NCBI GenBank assembly: GCA_947471985.1
Contig: CANIZL010000015.1
Location: 1 to 64,000 of the forward strand
Direction of reading: 5' to 3'
Length of the DNA: 64,000 nucleotides
Origin: Verrucomicrobiota bacterium
Lineage (GTDB): Bacteria > Verrucomicrobiota > Verrucomicrobiia > Limisphaerales > UBA9464
How positions within the stretch are numbered: the stretch's first letter is position 1; each line of letters opens with the position of its first letter. Positions 34,391 to 43,302 of the stretch are shown piece after piece. The notes below the pieces were generated by a model, which saw only the letters and a list, made by a program, of their open reading frames with translations, was not told the DNA's origin and made no database searches. A program made the translations under genes and the position numbers.

Positions 34391-35166
34391 ATCTCGAATT
34401 ATCCGGCAAGGTGGTGCTGATCACGGGGGCGGCCCGGGGCATCGGGGCGGCGACGGCGCGGGCGTTTCAGGCGGAAGGTGCGCGGGTGATCGTCGTGGAT
34501 CGCGACGGCCCCCGGGCGGAAGCGCTGGCGGCAGAGTTGGGTGGGCGGGCGCTGATAGCGGATCTCACGGACGATGCAGCCTGCGGGCGGATCGTGGAGG
34601 CCACGGTGGCGGCCGAAGGTCGGCTGGATGTTCTGGTGAACAATGCCGGTGTGAATGACGGGGTGCCGCTGACGGCCCCGCCGTCGGAGTTTCTCGCCTC
34701 GCTGCGGCGCAATCTGCTGCCGGCCTATGCCCTCACGCATTTTGCCCGGCCCCACCTGGTGGCGGCGCGCGGTGCGATTGTGAACCTGGGCTCCAAAGTC
34801 GCGGAAACGGGGCAGGGCGGCACCAGTGGGTATGCCGCCGCCAAGGGGGCGATGTTGGCCTTGACCCGTGAATGGGCGCTGGCTTTGGCGGACGATGGCG
34901 TCCGGGTGAATGCGGTCATTCCGGCCGAGTGTGATACCGATCAATATCAGACGTGGTTCGCGGCGCAGCCGGATCCGGCCGCCGCGCGGGCCAAGATTGC
35001 GGCCCTGGTTCCGCTGGGCCGGCGTCTGACGACCCCCTTGGAGATCGCCTCCGCCATTGTTTGGCTATCGTCCCCGCGGGCCGGGCATATCACCGGACAG
35101 TTCTGGCACGTGGACGGTGGCTACACGCACCTCGATCGGGCGGCGACGGTCGGGCACAAGTGGTGA
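34387..35166 (+). CDS. short-chain dehydrogenase, L-fucose dehydrogenase-like
   Basis: A 259-residue classical SDR with the nucleotide-binding GAARGIGAATA, NNAGV, the catalytic Ser of VNLGSK followed 13 residues later by YAAAK, and a C-terminal GQFWHVDGGYTHLDRA. That last string closely resembles the end of bacterial L-fucose dehydrogenases, so sugar (fucose) oxidation is my best guess; assignment by one motif from memory is not secure. It starts at ATG 34387 inside the EVE stop codon. No other fucose genes lie nearby. Confidence 0.82.
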   Translation: MNLELSGKVVLITGAARGIGAATARAFQAEGARVIVVDRDGPRAEALAAELGGRALIADLTDDAACGRIVEATVAAEGRLDVLVNNAGVNDGVPLTAPPSEFLASLRRNLLPAYALTHFARPHLVAARGAIVNLGSKVAETGQGGTSGYAAAKGAMLALTREWALALADDGVRVNAVIPAECDTDQYQTWFAAQPDPAAARAKIAALVPLGRRLTTPLEIASAIVWLSSPRAGHITGQFWHVDGGYTHLDRAATVGHKW

Positions 35167-35182
35167 GGTGGGAAAGAACTGC

Positions 35183-36103
35183 ATGCGTGACTTGGTGGAA
35201 GGATTTCTCGATCATCTCCGGCTGGAGCGGGGCCGGAGTGAGCACACGCTGAAAACGTACGCGCTCGCGCTCTACCGGTTTGTGGATTGGGCCGCCGCTG
35301 CTTCGGTGGGAGTGGTACGAGTGCAGGCGGTGACGCCGGATCACCTGCTGCGGTTTCTGGAGTTCGAGCGTGCCCGGCCGTTGTCGGAGAAGGCGCGGGG
35401 GCAGCGATTGAGTTCGGCCAGCCTCTACTTGCAGGTCGCGGCACTGCGGGCCTTTTTCAAGTTTGCCGAGGATGAAGGGGCCCTGAAATCCAACCCGGCG
35501 GAAAACCTTTCGTTGCCGCGCCGCGATCGCACGCTGCCCAAGTCCCTCACCCCGGCGGAGATTGAGAAGGTGCTCCAACCACCGCCGGTGGTGACACCCG
35601 AGTCCCTGGCGACCCACGCCATTCTGGAACTGGCGTATGCGAGTGGATTGCGCCTGGCGGAATTGCGGGGCCTGCGGCTGGAACAGTTGAATCTCGAGGC
35701 CGGCTTTTTGACGGTGCTGGGCAAAGGCAACAAGGAGCGCCTCGTCCCGGTGGGCCGCCGGGCCGTGACCGCGCTTCAGCAGTATCTGAGCAGCGGGCGG
35801 CCGGAGTTGGTGACGGCCCGCTCACCCTCGCAGGTTTTCCTGACCCGCCGCGGCACGTCGTTTGCCCATGTGACGATGTGGCTGCGCTTGAAACAGTGGT
35901 TTGTCCGGCTGGGGCTTAACCGAAACATCACCCCGCACATGCTGCGTCACAGTTTCGCCACGCACTTGATGGAACATGGGGCGGACCTGCGGTCCATCCA
36001 GGAATTGCTCGGCCACGTGAGTCTGGCCACCACGGAAAAATACACCCACGTCGCCGGTCAACGCTTGCGCGAAGTGCATGACCGGTTTCATCCCCGGGCC
36101 TGA
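35183..36103 (+). CDS. tyrosine recombinase, XerC/XerD type
   Basis: 306 residues, the normal Xer length, with an N-terminal core-binding SAM-like domain (1-110) and the catalytic domain after it. Catalytic residues are R157 (ASGLRLAEL), K181 (GKGNKER), H252 and R255 (PHMLRHSFAT), H278 (LLGHVSL) and Y287 (TEKYTHV). All are present, so it should be active in dimer resolution at dif. No attachment site, integron attC or cassette is visible, so I read it as the housekeeping enzyme. XerC versus XerD cannot be settled. It starts 16 bp after the SDR stop. Confidence 0.9.
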   Translation: MRDLVEGFLDHLRLERGRSEHTLKTYALALYRFVDWAAAASVGVVRVQAVTPDHLLRFLEFERARPLSEKARGQRLSSASLYLQVAALRAFFKFAEDEGALKSNPAENLSLPRRDRTLPKSLTPAEIEKVLQPPPVVTPESLATHAILELAYASGLRLAELRGLRLEQLNLEAGFLTVLGKGNKERLVPVGRRAVTALQQYLSSGRPELVTARSPSQVFLTRRGTSFAHVTMWLRLKQWFVRLGLNRNITPHMLRHSFATHLMEHGADLRSIQELLGHVSLATTEKYTHVAGQRLREVHDRFHPRA

Positions 36104-36110
36104 CTGCACA

Positions 36111-36983
36111 TTACCGGAGCGTGCGTTGGAGCCACTCGGAGGTGCGATCGGGCCAGGTGGTGACATTGTTCGCCGTGCGTCGCAGGCCGTAGCCATGGCC
36201 CCCTTCGGGGTAGAGATGAAGTTCAACAGGTAGCTTGGCCTGGTGCATCGCCAGATAATAATACACGACGTTTTCCGGACGAACCGGATCGTCACCGGCC
36301 ATCACCAGAAACGTCGGTGGCGTGTTGCTGGAAAGCGTGACGGCCGGCGTCAGTTTTCCGGGATTGTCCTTTTCGGTCAGGTAGGCGGGGTAAATGAGGA
36401 TGTTAAAATTGAGGCGCGTGGCCGCGTTGGTGCCGGTGGCGGCGAGGGCGGCGCAGAGGTGGCCCCCGGCGGAGAAGCCCAGGGCGCCGATGCGGTCCGG
36501 AGCGTAACCCCACTCCTGCGCGTGCTCGCGCATCCTTCCCAGCGCCTGCTGGGCGTCCGCCAGCGCGGCGGTGTGGGCCGGTTGGCCCGGACGTTGGGGG
36601 ACCCGGTATTTCACCAGCCCGGCGGTAATGCCCTGCGCATTCAACCACTCGCAGACTTCGGTACCCTCGAGATCCCAAGCGAGAATGTGATAGCCGCCCC
36701 CGGGAAAGACGAGCACGGCAGTATCCTTAACGAGAGCCGGTACGCCGGGGCGCGGCCGGTAGACACTCAGTGTGGGTCGGGTGATGTTGCCCAGCCGGAT
36801 GACCCGGCGACCCGCGACGAGGTCGCCGTTGGCGGGAGTGGTGTCGCGTTCCTCACCCCAAGGCTGGGGTGAAGGATCGCCGGGGGCCACTTCAACGGGC
36901 CAAAGGGGAACGACAACATCGGGTTCGGCGGCCACGGTGAGGCCGCCGGCCAAAAGGAGGACGAGAAGGCGAGTCAGGGACAC
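36111..36983 (-). CDS. secreted alpha/beta hydrolase (acetyl esterase-like)
   Basis: 290 residues beginning at GTG with a signal peptide (LLVLLLAGGLTVAAEP). Alpha/beta fold with the oxyanion segment VFPGGGYHILAWDLEG, the nucleophile elbow GFSAGGHL, a later Asp in GDDPV and His in EGGHGYGL: complete Ser-Asp-His triad. The HGGG-like loop and sequence style match bacterial BD-FAE / acetylxylan-esterase-like lipases, so a deacetylase of plant polysaccharide decorations is likely. Its stop is 7 bp from the convergent xer stop. Confidence 0.85.
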   Translation of the reverse strand: MSLTRLLVLLLAGGLTVAAEPDVVVPLWPVEVAPGDPSPQPWGEERDTTPANGDLVAGRRVIRLGNITRPTLSVYRPRPGVPALVKDTAVLVFPGGGYHILAWDLEGTEVCEWLNAQGITAGLVKYRVPQRPGQPAHTAALADAQQALGRMREHAQEWGYAPDRIGALGFSAGGHLCAALAATGTNAATRLNFNILIYPAYLTEKDNPGKLTPAVTLSSNTPPTFLVMAGDDPVRPENVVYYYLAMHQAKLPVELHLYPEGGHGYGLRRTANNVTTWPDRTSEWLQRTLR

Positions 36984-37111
36984 AGAGGAAAAGCTGTCGT
37001 AGATCTGCGGCGGGGGAAGCTAAATCACGGGCGGTTTGGGGAGGGCCATGCGGCTCGATCTTCCCAACCCTCCGGCGAAACCTCCACTTCGGAGTGGTGT
37101 TGATACGCCCT

Positions 37112-38005
37112 ATGCGACATGGTTGGGGCATGAATTGGTTGGGGCGACGGCGGTGCGGAACAGTGCGCGGGGTGGCACTGGGCGCGCTGGTTTGGCCGTT
37201 GGTGGCGCAGGATGTGCTGGTAATTCCGCCAGCGGGGCAGCCAACAGTGACGGAATCGGCCGGTGAGGCGCCGTCCGACACTCCCCCGGCGGTTCCAGTG
37301 AAACCGCCTGCCGGTAAATCGGAATACGCCCGGAAGATTTCGGTCCGGAACGCGTTCGCCTTGCAGGATCCGGTTCCGGTGACGCCCCCCACGCCCCCGC
37401 CGGCGCCGCCGCCGCCGCCCGTTCCTAAGAGTGCGGTCCAATTGACGGGTTTTTCCCGCTGGGGCGGTGAACGCAAAGTTTATCTGGTGGTGACCAAACC
37501 CGGTGCCAAGGGTCCGGATTATTTCGATCTTCGCGAAGGGGACGAGCGGGCGGACATCAAGGTGCTGCAGATTGACGAGCGCAATGAGACTGTGCAGATC
37601 GTTAACACCGGGGTGGAGGAAACCCTTAATTTCAAGGACAACGGCGCCAAGGCGGCGGCCGGTTCCGTCCCGGTTCCCAACGTCGCCGGAGTGCAGCCCG
37701 GGGCCATCGTGGGGCAGGGTGTGCCGCCTCCCCCGAACATGAATGCCAATAATCGATTTGGCGGGAGTGGCCCCACGGTTGTGGGCCGCGGCGGCGTGGT
37801 GGAATCCAATCCGGGAAATCCGGGGGGCAACGCGGGTGCCCAACAAGTTTTCCCCAATAACACGGTGCCCCACATCCAGGTGGGCGGAGGATCGGAGATT
37901 CCGGCAACGCTGCCGGTCATCAGCGGTCAGAACGGTCAGAATCCTACCCTCAATCGTTCCCGTATTTTCAATATTCCACCGCCGCCGTTGCCTCCGGTTC
38001 AGTAA
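37112..38005 (+). CDS. secreted GspC/PilP-like protein
   Basis: A 297-residue protein with an N-terminal hydrophobic segment after basic residues (RRRCGTVRGVALGALVWPL). There is a poly-Pro stretch at about 90-110, then a segment resembling the GspC/PilP homology region (AVQLTGFSRW ... YFDLREGDERADIKVLQID), followed by a Gly/Asn/Pro-rich tail. In verrucomicrobia such proteins occur near type II secretion or type IV pilus genes, but none is adjacent here, so the assignment is tentative. An earlier GTG at 37094 is an alternative start. Divergent from the esterase. Confidence 0.55.
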   Translation: MRHGWGMNWLGRRRCGTVRGVALGALVWPLVAQDVLVIPPAGQPTVTESAGEAPSDTPPAVPVKPPAGKSEYARKISVRNAFALQDPVPVTPPTPPPAPPPPPVPKSAVQLTGFSRWGGERKVYLVVTKPGAKGPDYFDLREGDERADIKVLQIDERNETVQIVNTGVEETLNFKDNGAKAAAGSVPVPNVAGVQPGAIVGQGVPPPPNMNANNRFGGSGPTVVGRGGVVESNPGNPGGNAGAQQVFPNNTVPHIQVGGGSEIPATLPVISGQNGQNPTLNRSRIFNIPPPPLPPVQ

Positions 38006-38051
38006 GGGCGGCAGCGTCGGGGAGGCGTTGCCTGCCAAACCTGCGGTCCGA

Positions 38052-38795
38052 CTAGGTTTTGCGCATTGCCTGGGGACGACGTCGCGGCGCGGTGGGAGCG
38101 GGAGCAGGGTTGGCTGTGCCGGCCAGTGCGTTAATTTGGGCCGCGGCAAAGGCGCCACCAAAGCCGTTGTCGATATTCACCACCGTGACGCCGGAACCGC
38201 AGGAATTCAGCATGCCCAGCAGGGCGGCCAATCCGCCAAAATTTGCGCCGTAGCCCACGCTGGTCGGAACGGCGATGACGGGTCGGGAGACCAGGCCGGC
38301 CACCACACTAGGCAGGGCGCCTTCCATCCCGGCCACGACGATCGAAACATTGGCTGCCCGCAGGAGGTCGATGCGCCGCAGGAGTCGATGCAGTCCGGCA
38401 ACGCCGACGTCCGTAATACGTTCCACGCGGTGCCCCAAGAAGGTTGCTGTGACGGCGGCTTCTTCCGCGACCGGCAGATCGCTGGTGCCGGCGCAGACCA
38501 CGGCCACGTACCCGGCGTGTTCCGGGGCCGGTTGACGGACGATGGTGACGCAGCGAGCGGTGCGATGGATCTGCGCACTGGGGAAGCGGCGCTTCAGGGC
38601 GCGGCTGTGCTCGGGGCGCACGCGTGTGATCAGCACCCGTCCATTGGCGGAGAGGATTTGTTCAGCAATGGCGACAACCTGGGCGGGAGTCTTACCTTCA
38701 CCATAGACCACCTCGGGCGCGCCGGTTCGGCGCAGGCGGTCCAGATCCACCGTGGCAAAACCCAACTCGGCCTCGTCCCCAAGCGTATTCGACAT
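38052..38795 (-). CDS. larB: LarB, pyridinium-3,5-biscarboxylic acid mononucleotide synthase
   Basis: 247 residues. LarB carboxylates and hydrolyses nicotinic acid adenine dinucleotide, the first step of the nickel-pincer cofactor of lactate racemase-like enzymes. The C-terminal AIR-carboxylase (PurE)-like core is clear: [48 protein letters not shown] and [17 protein letters not shown], where C199 corresponds to the residue that attacks the pyridine ring in studied LarB. LarC and LarE are not in the window. The extreme C-terminus is proline- and arginine-rich. Confidence 0.92.
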   Translation of the reverse strand: MSNTLGDEAELGFATVDLDRLRRTGAPEVVYGEGKTPAQVVAIAEQILSANGRVLITRVRPEHSRALKRRFPSAQIHRTARCVTIVRQPAPEHAGYVAVVCAGTSDLPVAEEAAVTATFLGHRVERITDVGVAGLHRLLRRIDLLRAANVSIVVAGMEGALPSVVAGLVSRPVIAVPTSVGYGANFGGLAALLGMLNSCGSGVTVVNIDNGFGGAFAAAQINALAGTANPAPAPTAPRRRPQAMRKT

Positions 38796-38942
38796 GTCGG
38801 ATACTGTTCGCTAAGGCCGGAGCGGGGCTAGCGAAAGGCGACGGATTTGGTCGACCGATTGATCCGGCCTCCACGGGGGGCAAGCCCCAGCGGTTCATCG
38901 TCGCGGCTCACCGGCGCTGACGCTGGCAGGTCCGCTCAGATC

Positions 38943-40730
38943 CTACCGTTTGACGAGTCGAAGGCGCGCCTCCCGGAATAACGCTTCCTCTTCGGGACTG
39001 CGCGGAAAGTTGGCGCCGAGCGCAAGATAGCGGCTGGCCTTCGCGACGTCACCGGCGGCTGACAGAACGGTCCCATAGAACCAAGCCAAGGACGGATCTT
39101 CGCGGGTGGGGATCGGCAGCGACTCGAACAACGGCACCGCTTCGCGGACGCGTTCCTGTCGCCAGAGACTTAGAGCACACGCTCTTACAGCCTCGGTGGC
39201 CAAGGGCGGCTGCCGGCGCAGAATCTCCACCAGTTGGGCGGGGTCCGGTTCGGTAACTTCCAGGAGCAGCCCCAAATAGGCTACTTCGGCCAAGGCCAGT
39301 CGATCCATGGGATGAAATTCCAAGCGGCGTCGGGCAACACGAAAGCGGCCGTGGGCGTCGGTGCGCTGACGGTAGAGCACCGACAATTGATCGAGAGCCC
39401 GCCCGGGGTCGTCCGCCGCATTCGCCAACGCCCACCAGGAAGATTCGGCGAATTGGGGGAGATTCCATTCCGCGGTCCAGTTGGCCAATCGCTCCAGCCG
39501 CGCCGGGTCGCTGCTGGCGGATTTCAAGGCTTGTGCCCAGAGCGATTCCGGCGCGCCCGGAGGGCGCAGCTCGGAAGGTCCCCTCACAAGGGCCAGCGCG
39601 TGATACCCCATTCGGAGTGGCTCATCATTGGCCCAAGTCGGATCTTTGGTCCAAGCGCGCAGGGCGAGCCAGTCACTGCCCTGCGTTTCCAATTGAGCGA
39701 TAGCCAATGCCGTCGGGCGCACCTTGCCGATTTCCGGTGGCAGGGCGGTGGCCCAAAGCAAGGCCTCGCCGCCCAGCTTTTGCCGCCCCATCCATTCCAC
39801 TAAATGGCCGGCATTCAGGTCCGCGGGGGAACTCGGCCCGGGGCTGGCGACGGCTGCTTGCAAGCTGCGCAGGTAGGCGGGGAAATCTGCGGAATTCGCC
39901 AATTTCAAGGCCTCGGCCCGCAGCAGCTGCTCCTCCCGGCCCAGGTAACCCCAGGCCAGCAATTCGTGAGTCGCCTCCAGCGCCTCGGGAGCACGTCCGC
40001 CGGTCACCGCCTCGCGCGCCAAGGCCAACAGGGCATCCTGTCGCCAGCGGGGCTCCGATTTTAATTGATCGAGCGTGGCCCGGCCCTCGCTGCGAACCAA
40101 TTCGGAATGCGCCCGGAGTTGCATCGCGGCCAAGTGGAGCCGGGTTTCCGGCGTTCCGGGCGCCAGTGCCAACGCGGCGTCCAGGTGACGGGCCGCGAGA
40201 TCGGCGTTGCCCTGGGCCTCGGCAATCTCCGCCGCCACATTCGCGTAGGCGACTGTCTGACGGGCGGATTCCGGCATGCGCCCCAAGGCGATGACGGCCG
40301 TGGCCAGCTCGTTGAATTCCCGCGCGATCTTGGCCCACTCCAGCAGATTGGCAGGTTCGTCCGGGTCCAGTTCGACCACGCGGGACTGCCAGTAAATCGC
40401 GTCGCGGGTTCCCTGTTGACGGGCTGTTTTGGCGAGCAGTCGAACCGCTCGGAGGTTGGTGGGGTCACGCTCCAGAACTCGACGGGCCGTCCAGCTGGTG
40501 GTGGGCAGATCCCCGCGATCGAAGGCACTCTGCGCCGCGCGCAACCAGCGATAATGGCGGATCGAGTAATACCACTTTTGTCCCGGGCCACCGAACACGA
40601 TGGCCGAGCCCAGGGCCAGCACGCCCAGCACCACCCAGAACCGGCCCGAACGCCGCGAGCGACGACCACGGGATGCGAGTCGGGTGGAATCCGATCCCAG
40701 TTTTCTTGGAAGGGAAGCGGTGCGTGGCAC
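38943..40730 (-). CDS. membrane-anchored TPR protein
   Basis: 595 residues starting at GTG. A basic N-terminus (RLASRGRRSRRSGR) precedes one transmembrane helix (FWVVLGVLALGSAIVFG, about 31-47). The rest is helical TPR-like repeats (FDRGDLPTTSWTARRVLERDP; NADLAARHLDAALALAP; SRYLALGANFPRS) predicted outside the cytoplasm. No enzymatic motif. Many verrucomicrobia have such TPR proteins beside exosortase or polysaccharide loci, but none of those genes is here. Function unknown. Confidence 0.75.
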   Translation of the reverse strand: MPRTASLPRKLGSDSTRLASRGRRSRRSGRFWVVLGVLALGSAIVFGGPGQKWYYSIRHYRWLRAAQSAFDRGDLPTTSWTARRVLERDPTNLRAVRLLAKTARQQGTRDAIYWQSRVVELDPDEPANLLEWAKIAREFNELATAVIALGRMPESARQTVAYANVAAEIAEAQGNADLAARHLDAALALAPGTPETRLHLAAMQLRAHSELVRSEGRATLDQLKSEPRWRQDALLALAREAVTGGRAPEALEATHELLAWGYLGREEQLLRAEALKLANSADFPAYLRSLQAAVASPGPSSPADLNAGHLVEWMGRQKLGGEALLWATALPPEIGKVRPTALAIAQLETQGSDWLALRAWTKDPTWANDEPLRMGYHALALVRGPSELRPPGAPESLWAQALKSASSDPARLERLANWTAEWNLPQFAESSWWALANAADDPGRALDQLSVLYRQRTDAHGRFRVARRRLEFHPMDRLALAEVAYLGLLLEVTEPDPAQLVEILRRQPPLATEAVRACALSLWRQERVREAVPLFESLPIPTREDPSLAWFYGTVLSAAGDVAKASRYLALGANFPRSPEEEALFREARLRLVKR

Positions 40731-40869
40731 GGGCTTAATTTGGTCCTAACCTCCGGGGTTATTCAACCGTAAAGGGATTGATATCGCTGAACTCCGCTGG
40801 GTGGATCGGGACGTGAAACCCTGGGCATGGGATCTTGCGCATTCCCGACCGGCCGCCGTTGTTGGCCCT

Positions 40870-41640
40870 ATGGATGTGGAACGACGGACCTCGGTCGGTT
40901 GGGATTTGAATTGTGATCTGGGGGAAGGGGAGTCGCCGGACCGGACGGAGTCGCTTTTTGCGGTTATCCATTCGGCCAACGTGGCCTGCGGCGGTCACGC
41001 AGGCGATGCAGCCACGATGCTTCAGTGTGCCGGGTGGGCGGTGCAATATGGGGTTCGTTTGGGCGCTCACCCGGGTGTGCCAGGTCAATTTGGCCGGGGT
41101 GCGGCGCTGCTCACTCCAAGCGCGTTGGCGAACTTGGTTGGGGAACAAGTGCGGGAATTTCTTCGGTGCGTCGGCGGGGAGGTCCATCACGTAAAGTTGC
41201 ATGGATCCCTTTATCACTTGAGTGATTCGACGGTGGAGCACGCACGGGCCTACTTGCAGGCTGTCCAGGCCGTGGATCCCACCCTGCGAGTATACGCCCG
41301 AGCTGGGGGAAGGGTGGCCGGCCTTGGGGCGGCCGTCGGTTTGGAAGTTTGGCCGGAGGTCTTCCTGGATCGTGCTTATCGTCCGGATGGGCAACTCGTT
41401 GACCGGGATCAGCCCGGCGCGCTTTTGCAAGCTTCTGCGGTGAAGGGTCGATTCAACGAGCTTCGTTCCACCGGGCGTTGGCGGGCGGAGGATGGAACTT
41501 GGCTTTCGCAACCGTGGCGGACGCTCTGCCTCCATGGGGATGGGGCGGGCGTGGCGGTGCTAGCTGCTCGCATTTTTGACGAGATGGCGACCGCCGGGAC
41601 ACCGCCGCACGCGCCGGCTGGCAGCGCTGGTGTGGCCTGA
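40870..41640 (+). CDS. pxpA: LamB/YcsF family, 5-oxoprolinase subunit A
   Basis: 256 residues. The family hallmark DLNCDLGEGESPD is at the N-terminus, then SANVACGGHAGDAATM, VRLGAHPGVPGQFGRG, VHHVKLHGSLYH and EVFLDRAYRPDGQLV, all in the usual order. PxpA works with PxpB and PxpC to cleave 5-oxoproline with ATP; here the partner genes are absent from the neighbourhood. Starting at ATG 40870 gives the usual length, while a GTG at 40801 would add 23 unconserved residues. Some family positions vary, e.g. KLHGSLYH for KPHGALYN. Confidence 0.85.
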   Translation: MDVERRTSVGWDLNCDLGEGESPDRTESLFAVIHSANVACGGHAGDAATMLQCAGWAVQYGVRLGAHPGVPGQFGRGAALLTPSALANLVGEQVREFLRCVGGEVHHVKLHGSLYHLSDSTVEHARAYLQAVQAVDPTLRVYARAGGRVAGLGAAVGLEVWPEVFLDRAYRPDGQLVDRDQPGALLQASAVKGRFNELRSTGRWRAEDGTWLSQPWRTLCLHGDGAGVAVLAARIFDEMATAGTPPHAPAGSAGVA

Positions 41641-41674
41641 GGGTTAAGAATTTAGCTCAGGGGCGGGTGTAAAT

Positions 41675-41690
41675 ACATTCATGCGAATGT
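41675..41690. promoter_or_regulatory. inverted repeat in the AT-rich leader of the LytTR gene
   Basis: ACATTC-ATGC-GAATGT lies 77 bp before the LytTR start, in a 126-bp gap that is distinctly AT-richer than its surroundings. It could be an operator or a small hairpin. It does not look like the direct-repeat sites usual for LytTR proteins. Confidence 0.35.
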
Positions 41691-41766
41691 GCCGAAAAAT
41701 GGGCTGTTTTATTGCATTTTACGTCGACAAAATCGGGTTCTGTGTTGTTATTGAGGCGTGATCGGA

Positions 41767-42528
41767 ATGCGTGCATTGATTGTGGATGACGAGCCGCTGG
41801 CGAGGGATCGAATCCGGTTGCTTTTGGAACGTGATACTTCCGTGACGGCAGTGGCCGAGGCACGCAGCGGAGTGGAGGCTTTGGAAGTGATACCGCGGGA
41901 ACGTCCCGACGTGATCTTTCTGGATGTCCAGATGCCCGGTTTGAGCGGATTTGAAATGCTCGAAAAGCTGACCACCAAGCCGGTACCCGCCGTCGTTTTC
42001 GTGACCGCGCACGATCAGTACGCGGTTCAGGCGTTCACCTTTCATGCCGTCGATTACCTCTTGAAACCGGTCGAACGTGAGCGCTTGAAACTGGCGCTGG
42101 AGCGGGCGGCGACCCGCGTGCAGACCCATCAGCCGGATGACCTTTCCGCCAAAAATGCGGCGATGCTGGCGGACATTCGTGCCGGCGCCCGGGTGCCTGA
42201 GCGGATACCGATCAAAAACAACGGGAGGATTTCGTTCGTCAATCTACAGGAAATCGACTGGATCGGCAGCGCGGACAATTATGCTGAGCTGCACGTGGGC
42301 AGTCATAGTCATTTGATCCGGGAGACGCTCTCGAAGCTGTCGGATCGTCTGCCGGTGGAAACGTTTTGCCGGGTGAGCCGGACGGCCATCATCAATGTCA
42401 AGCGGCTGCGGGAGCTTCAACCTCTGCCGCATGGGGAGTATGTGCTAACTCTCACCACTGGTGCGAAAGTGACCCTGTCGCGGACGTATCGCGATCAATT
42501 GCCGCGGCTGAAACAGGGAGCCGTGTAA
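41767..42528 (+). CDS. LytTR-type response regulator
   Basis: A 253-residue two-component regulator. The receiver domain (1-120) has the acidic pair D7/D8, phospho-acceptor D53 (VIFLDVQMPG), T80 and K100 (DYLLKPVE). A LytTR DNA-binding domain (about 145-250) follows, with IPIKNNGRISFVNLQEI and FCRVSRTAIINVKRL. Family members usually pair with a LytS-type sensor kinase, but no kinase gene is adjacent, so it is an orphan in this window. ATG 41767 is preferred over the GTG nine bases earlier because it starts directly with the receiver strand. Confidence 0.92.
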   Translation: MRALIVDDEPLARDRIRLLLERDTSVTAVAEARSGVEALEVIPRERPDVIFLDVQMPGLSGFEMLEKLTTKPVPAVVFVTAHDQYAVQAFTFHAVDYLLKPVERERLKLALERAATRVQTHQPDDLSAKNAAMLADIRAGARVPERIPIKNNGRISFVNLQEIDWIGSADNYAELHVGSHSHLIRETLSKLSDRLPVETFCRVSRTAIINVKRLRELQPLPHGEYVLTLTTGAKVTLSRTYRDQLPRLKQGAV

Positions 42529-42561
42529 AGGACGGGTCGCCGGACGGCGGGGGATTTGAGG

Positions 42562-43113
42562 TCAAACGCCGAGCAGATGGGCCACCAGGCACTCGGTTTC
42601 CGCCAGCTGAATCTGCCGCAGGAACCAAACATCAGGGTCCTTGGTGGTCCGCCGGTGGACCTCTTCGATCGCTTCCACGAAGGCATGGGGATCCACGGAC
42701 CCGGACAAGGTCAAACGTTCGACGAGCGGTTGTTGCTGGCGGCTTGATTCCAGCGCATTAACTCGCGCGGTAAGGCGTTGAAAGACCGGGTGATTTTCGG
42801 CCTGGCGGAACCAGTAATTCGCGTTCCAAAAATCCGGCTCCCGACGGTGCAAAATGCCATGAATCAGGGCGCTGTCCGCATCGGACAAATCCTGCACGAT
42901 ATCATGAGCCGGGTCGGCATGGTCGTGATGAAGATAGGCGGTGGCCCGCAGCCGCTGCGCAATCTCCGGGGCCAGTCCGGCGCCCCCGAGCCAGGCATCG
43001 AACCGGCCGGCGAGTACGGGAAACGGCAGCACGCCCGAACGCGGACCGGGCCCAAGATCGGGTGGTTCCACTGTTCGAACAAGATTCCAAAAGCCTTCGG
43101 CCCGCGTACTCAT
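42562..43113 (-). CDS. conserved hypothetical protein
   Basis: 183 residues, soluble, no signal peptide. The most distinctive stretches are DIVQDLSDADSALIHGILHRREPDFWNANYWFRQA, whose middle reads GILHRREPDFWNANYW, and a helical C-terminus. I recall similar 'HRREpDxxNAkYWfR' proteins as hypotheticals in Verrucomicrobiota and Planctomycetota, but know no function. Start: ATG 43113; a TTG 15 bases upstream is possible. It is convergent with the LytTR gene and lies after the korB terminator, so it has its own promoter. Confidence 0.65.
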   Translation of the reverse strand: MSTRAEGFWNLVRTVEPPDLGPGPRSGVLPFPVLAGRFDAWLGGAGLAPEIAQRLRATAYLHHDHADPAHDIVQDLSDADSALIHGILHRREPDFWNANYWFRQAENHPVFQRLTARVNALESSRQQQPLVERLTLSGSVDPHAFVEAIEEVHRRTTKDPDVWFLRQIQLAETECLVAHLLGV

Positions 43114-43246
43114 CGGAGGAACTCCCAATCTGGTGGGCGATGGGGAACTCCGTCAAAGATCTTGAATCGGCGCGGCATCGGTTCGGCAACCGGACCTTTG
43201 CTCCAGGGGACCCTCATCGGGCGTCGGCGTTTTTAGGCGAGTCCAC

Positions 43247-43276
43247 ATAAAAAATCCCCGGCTCGCGCCGGGGATG
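43247..43276 (-). terminator. rho-independent terminator after korB
   Basis: A perfect 9-bp stem, ATCCCCGGC (43254-43262) with GCCGGGGAT (43267-43275), a 4-base loop and a T6 run on the minus strand. It is the cleanest terminator in the window and ends the korAB operon. Confidence 0.88.
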
Positions 43277-43302
43277 GACTTCTAAAGGGATCGGAAGCGG
43301 GC

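Noticed and set aside
35183-36103. xer-like recombinase as evidence of an integrated element or integron
   Set aside because: It has normal XerC/D length and residues, the surroundings have the same composition, and no attC, att repeat or transposase is visible.
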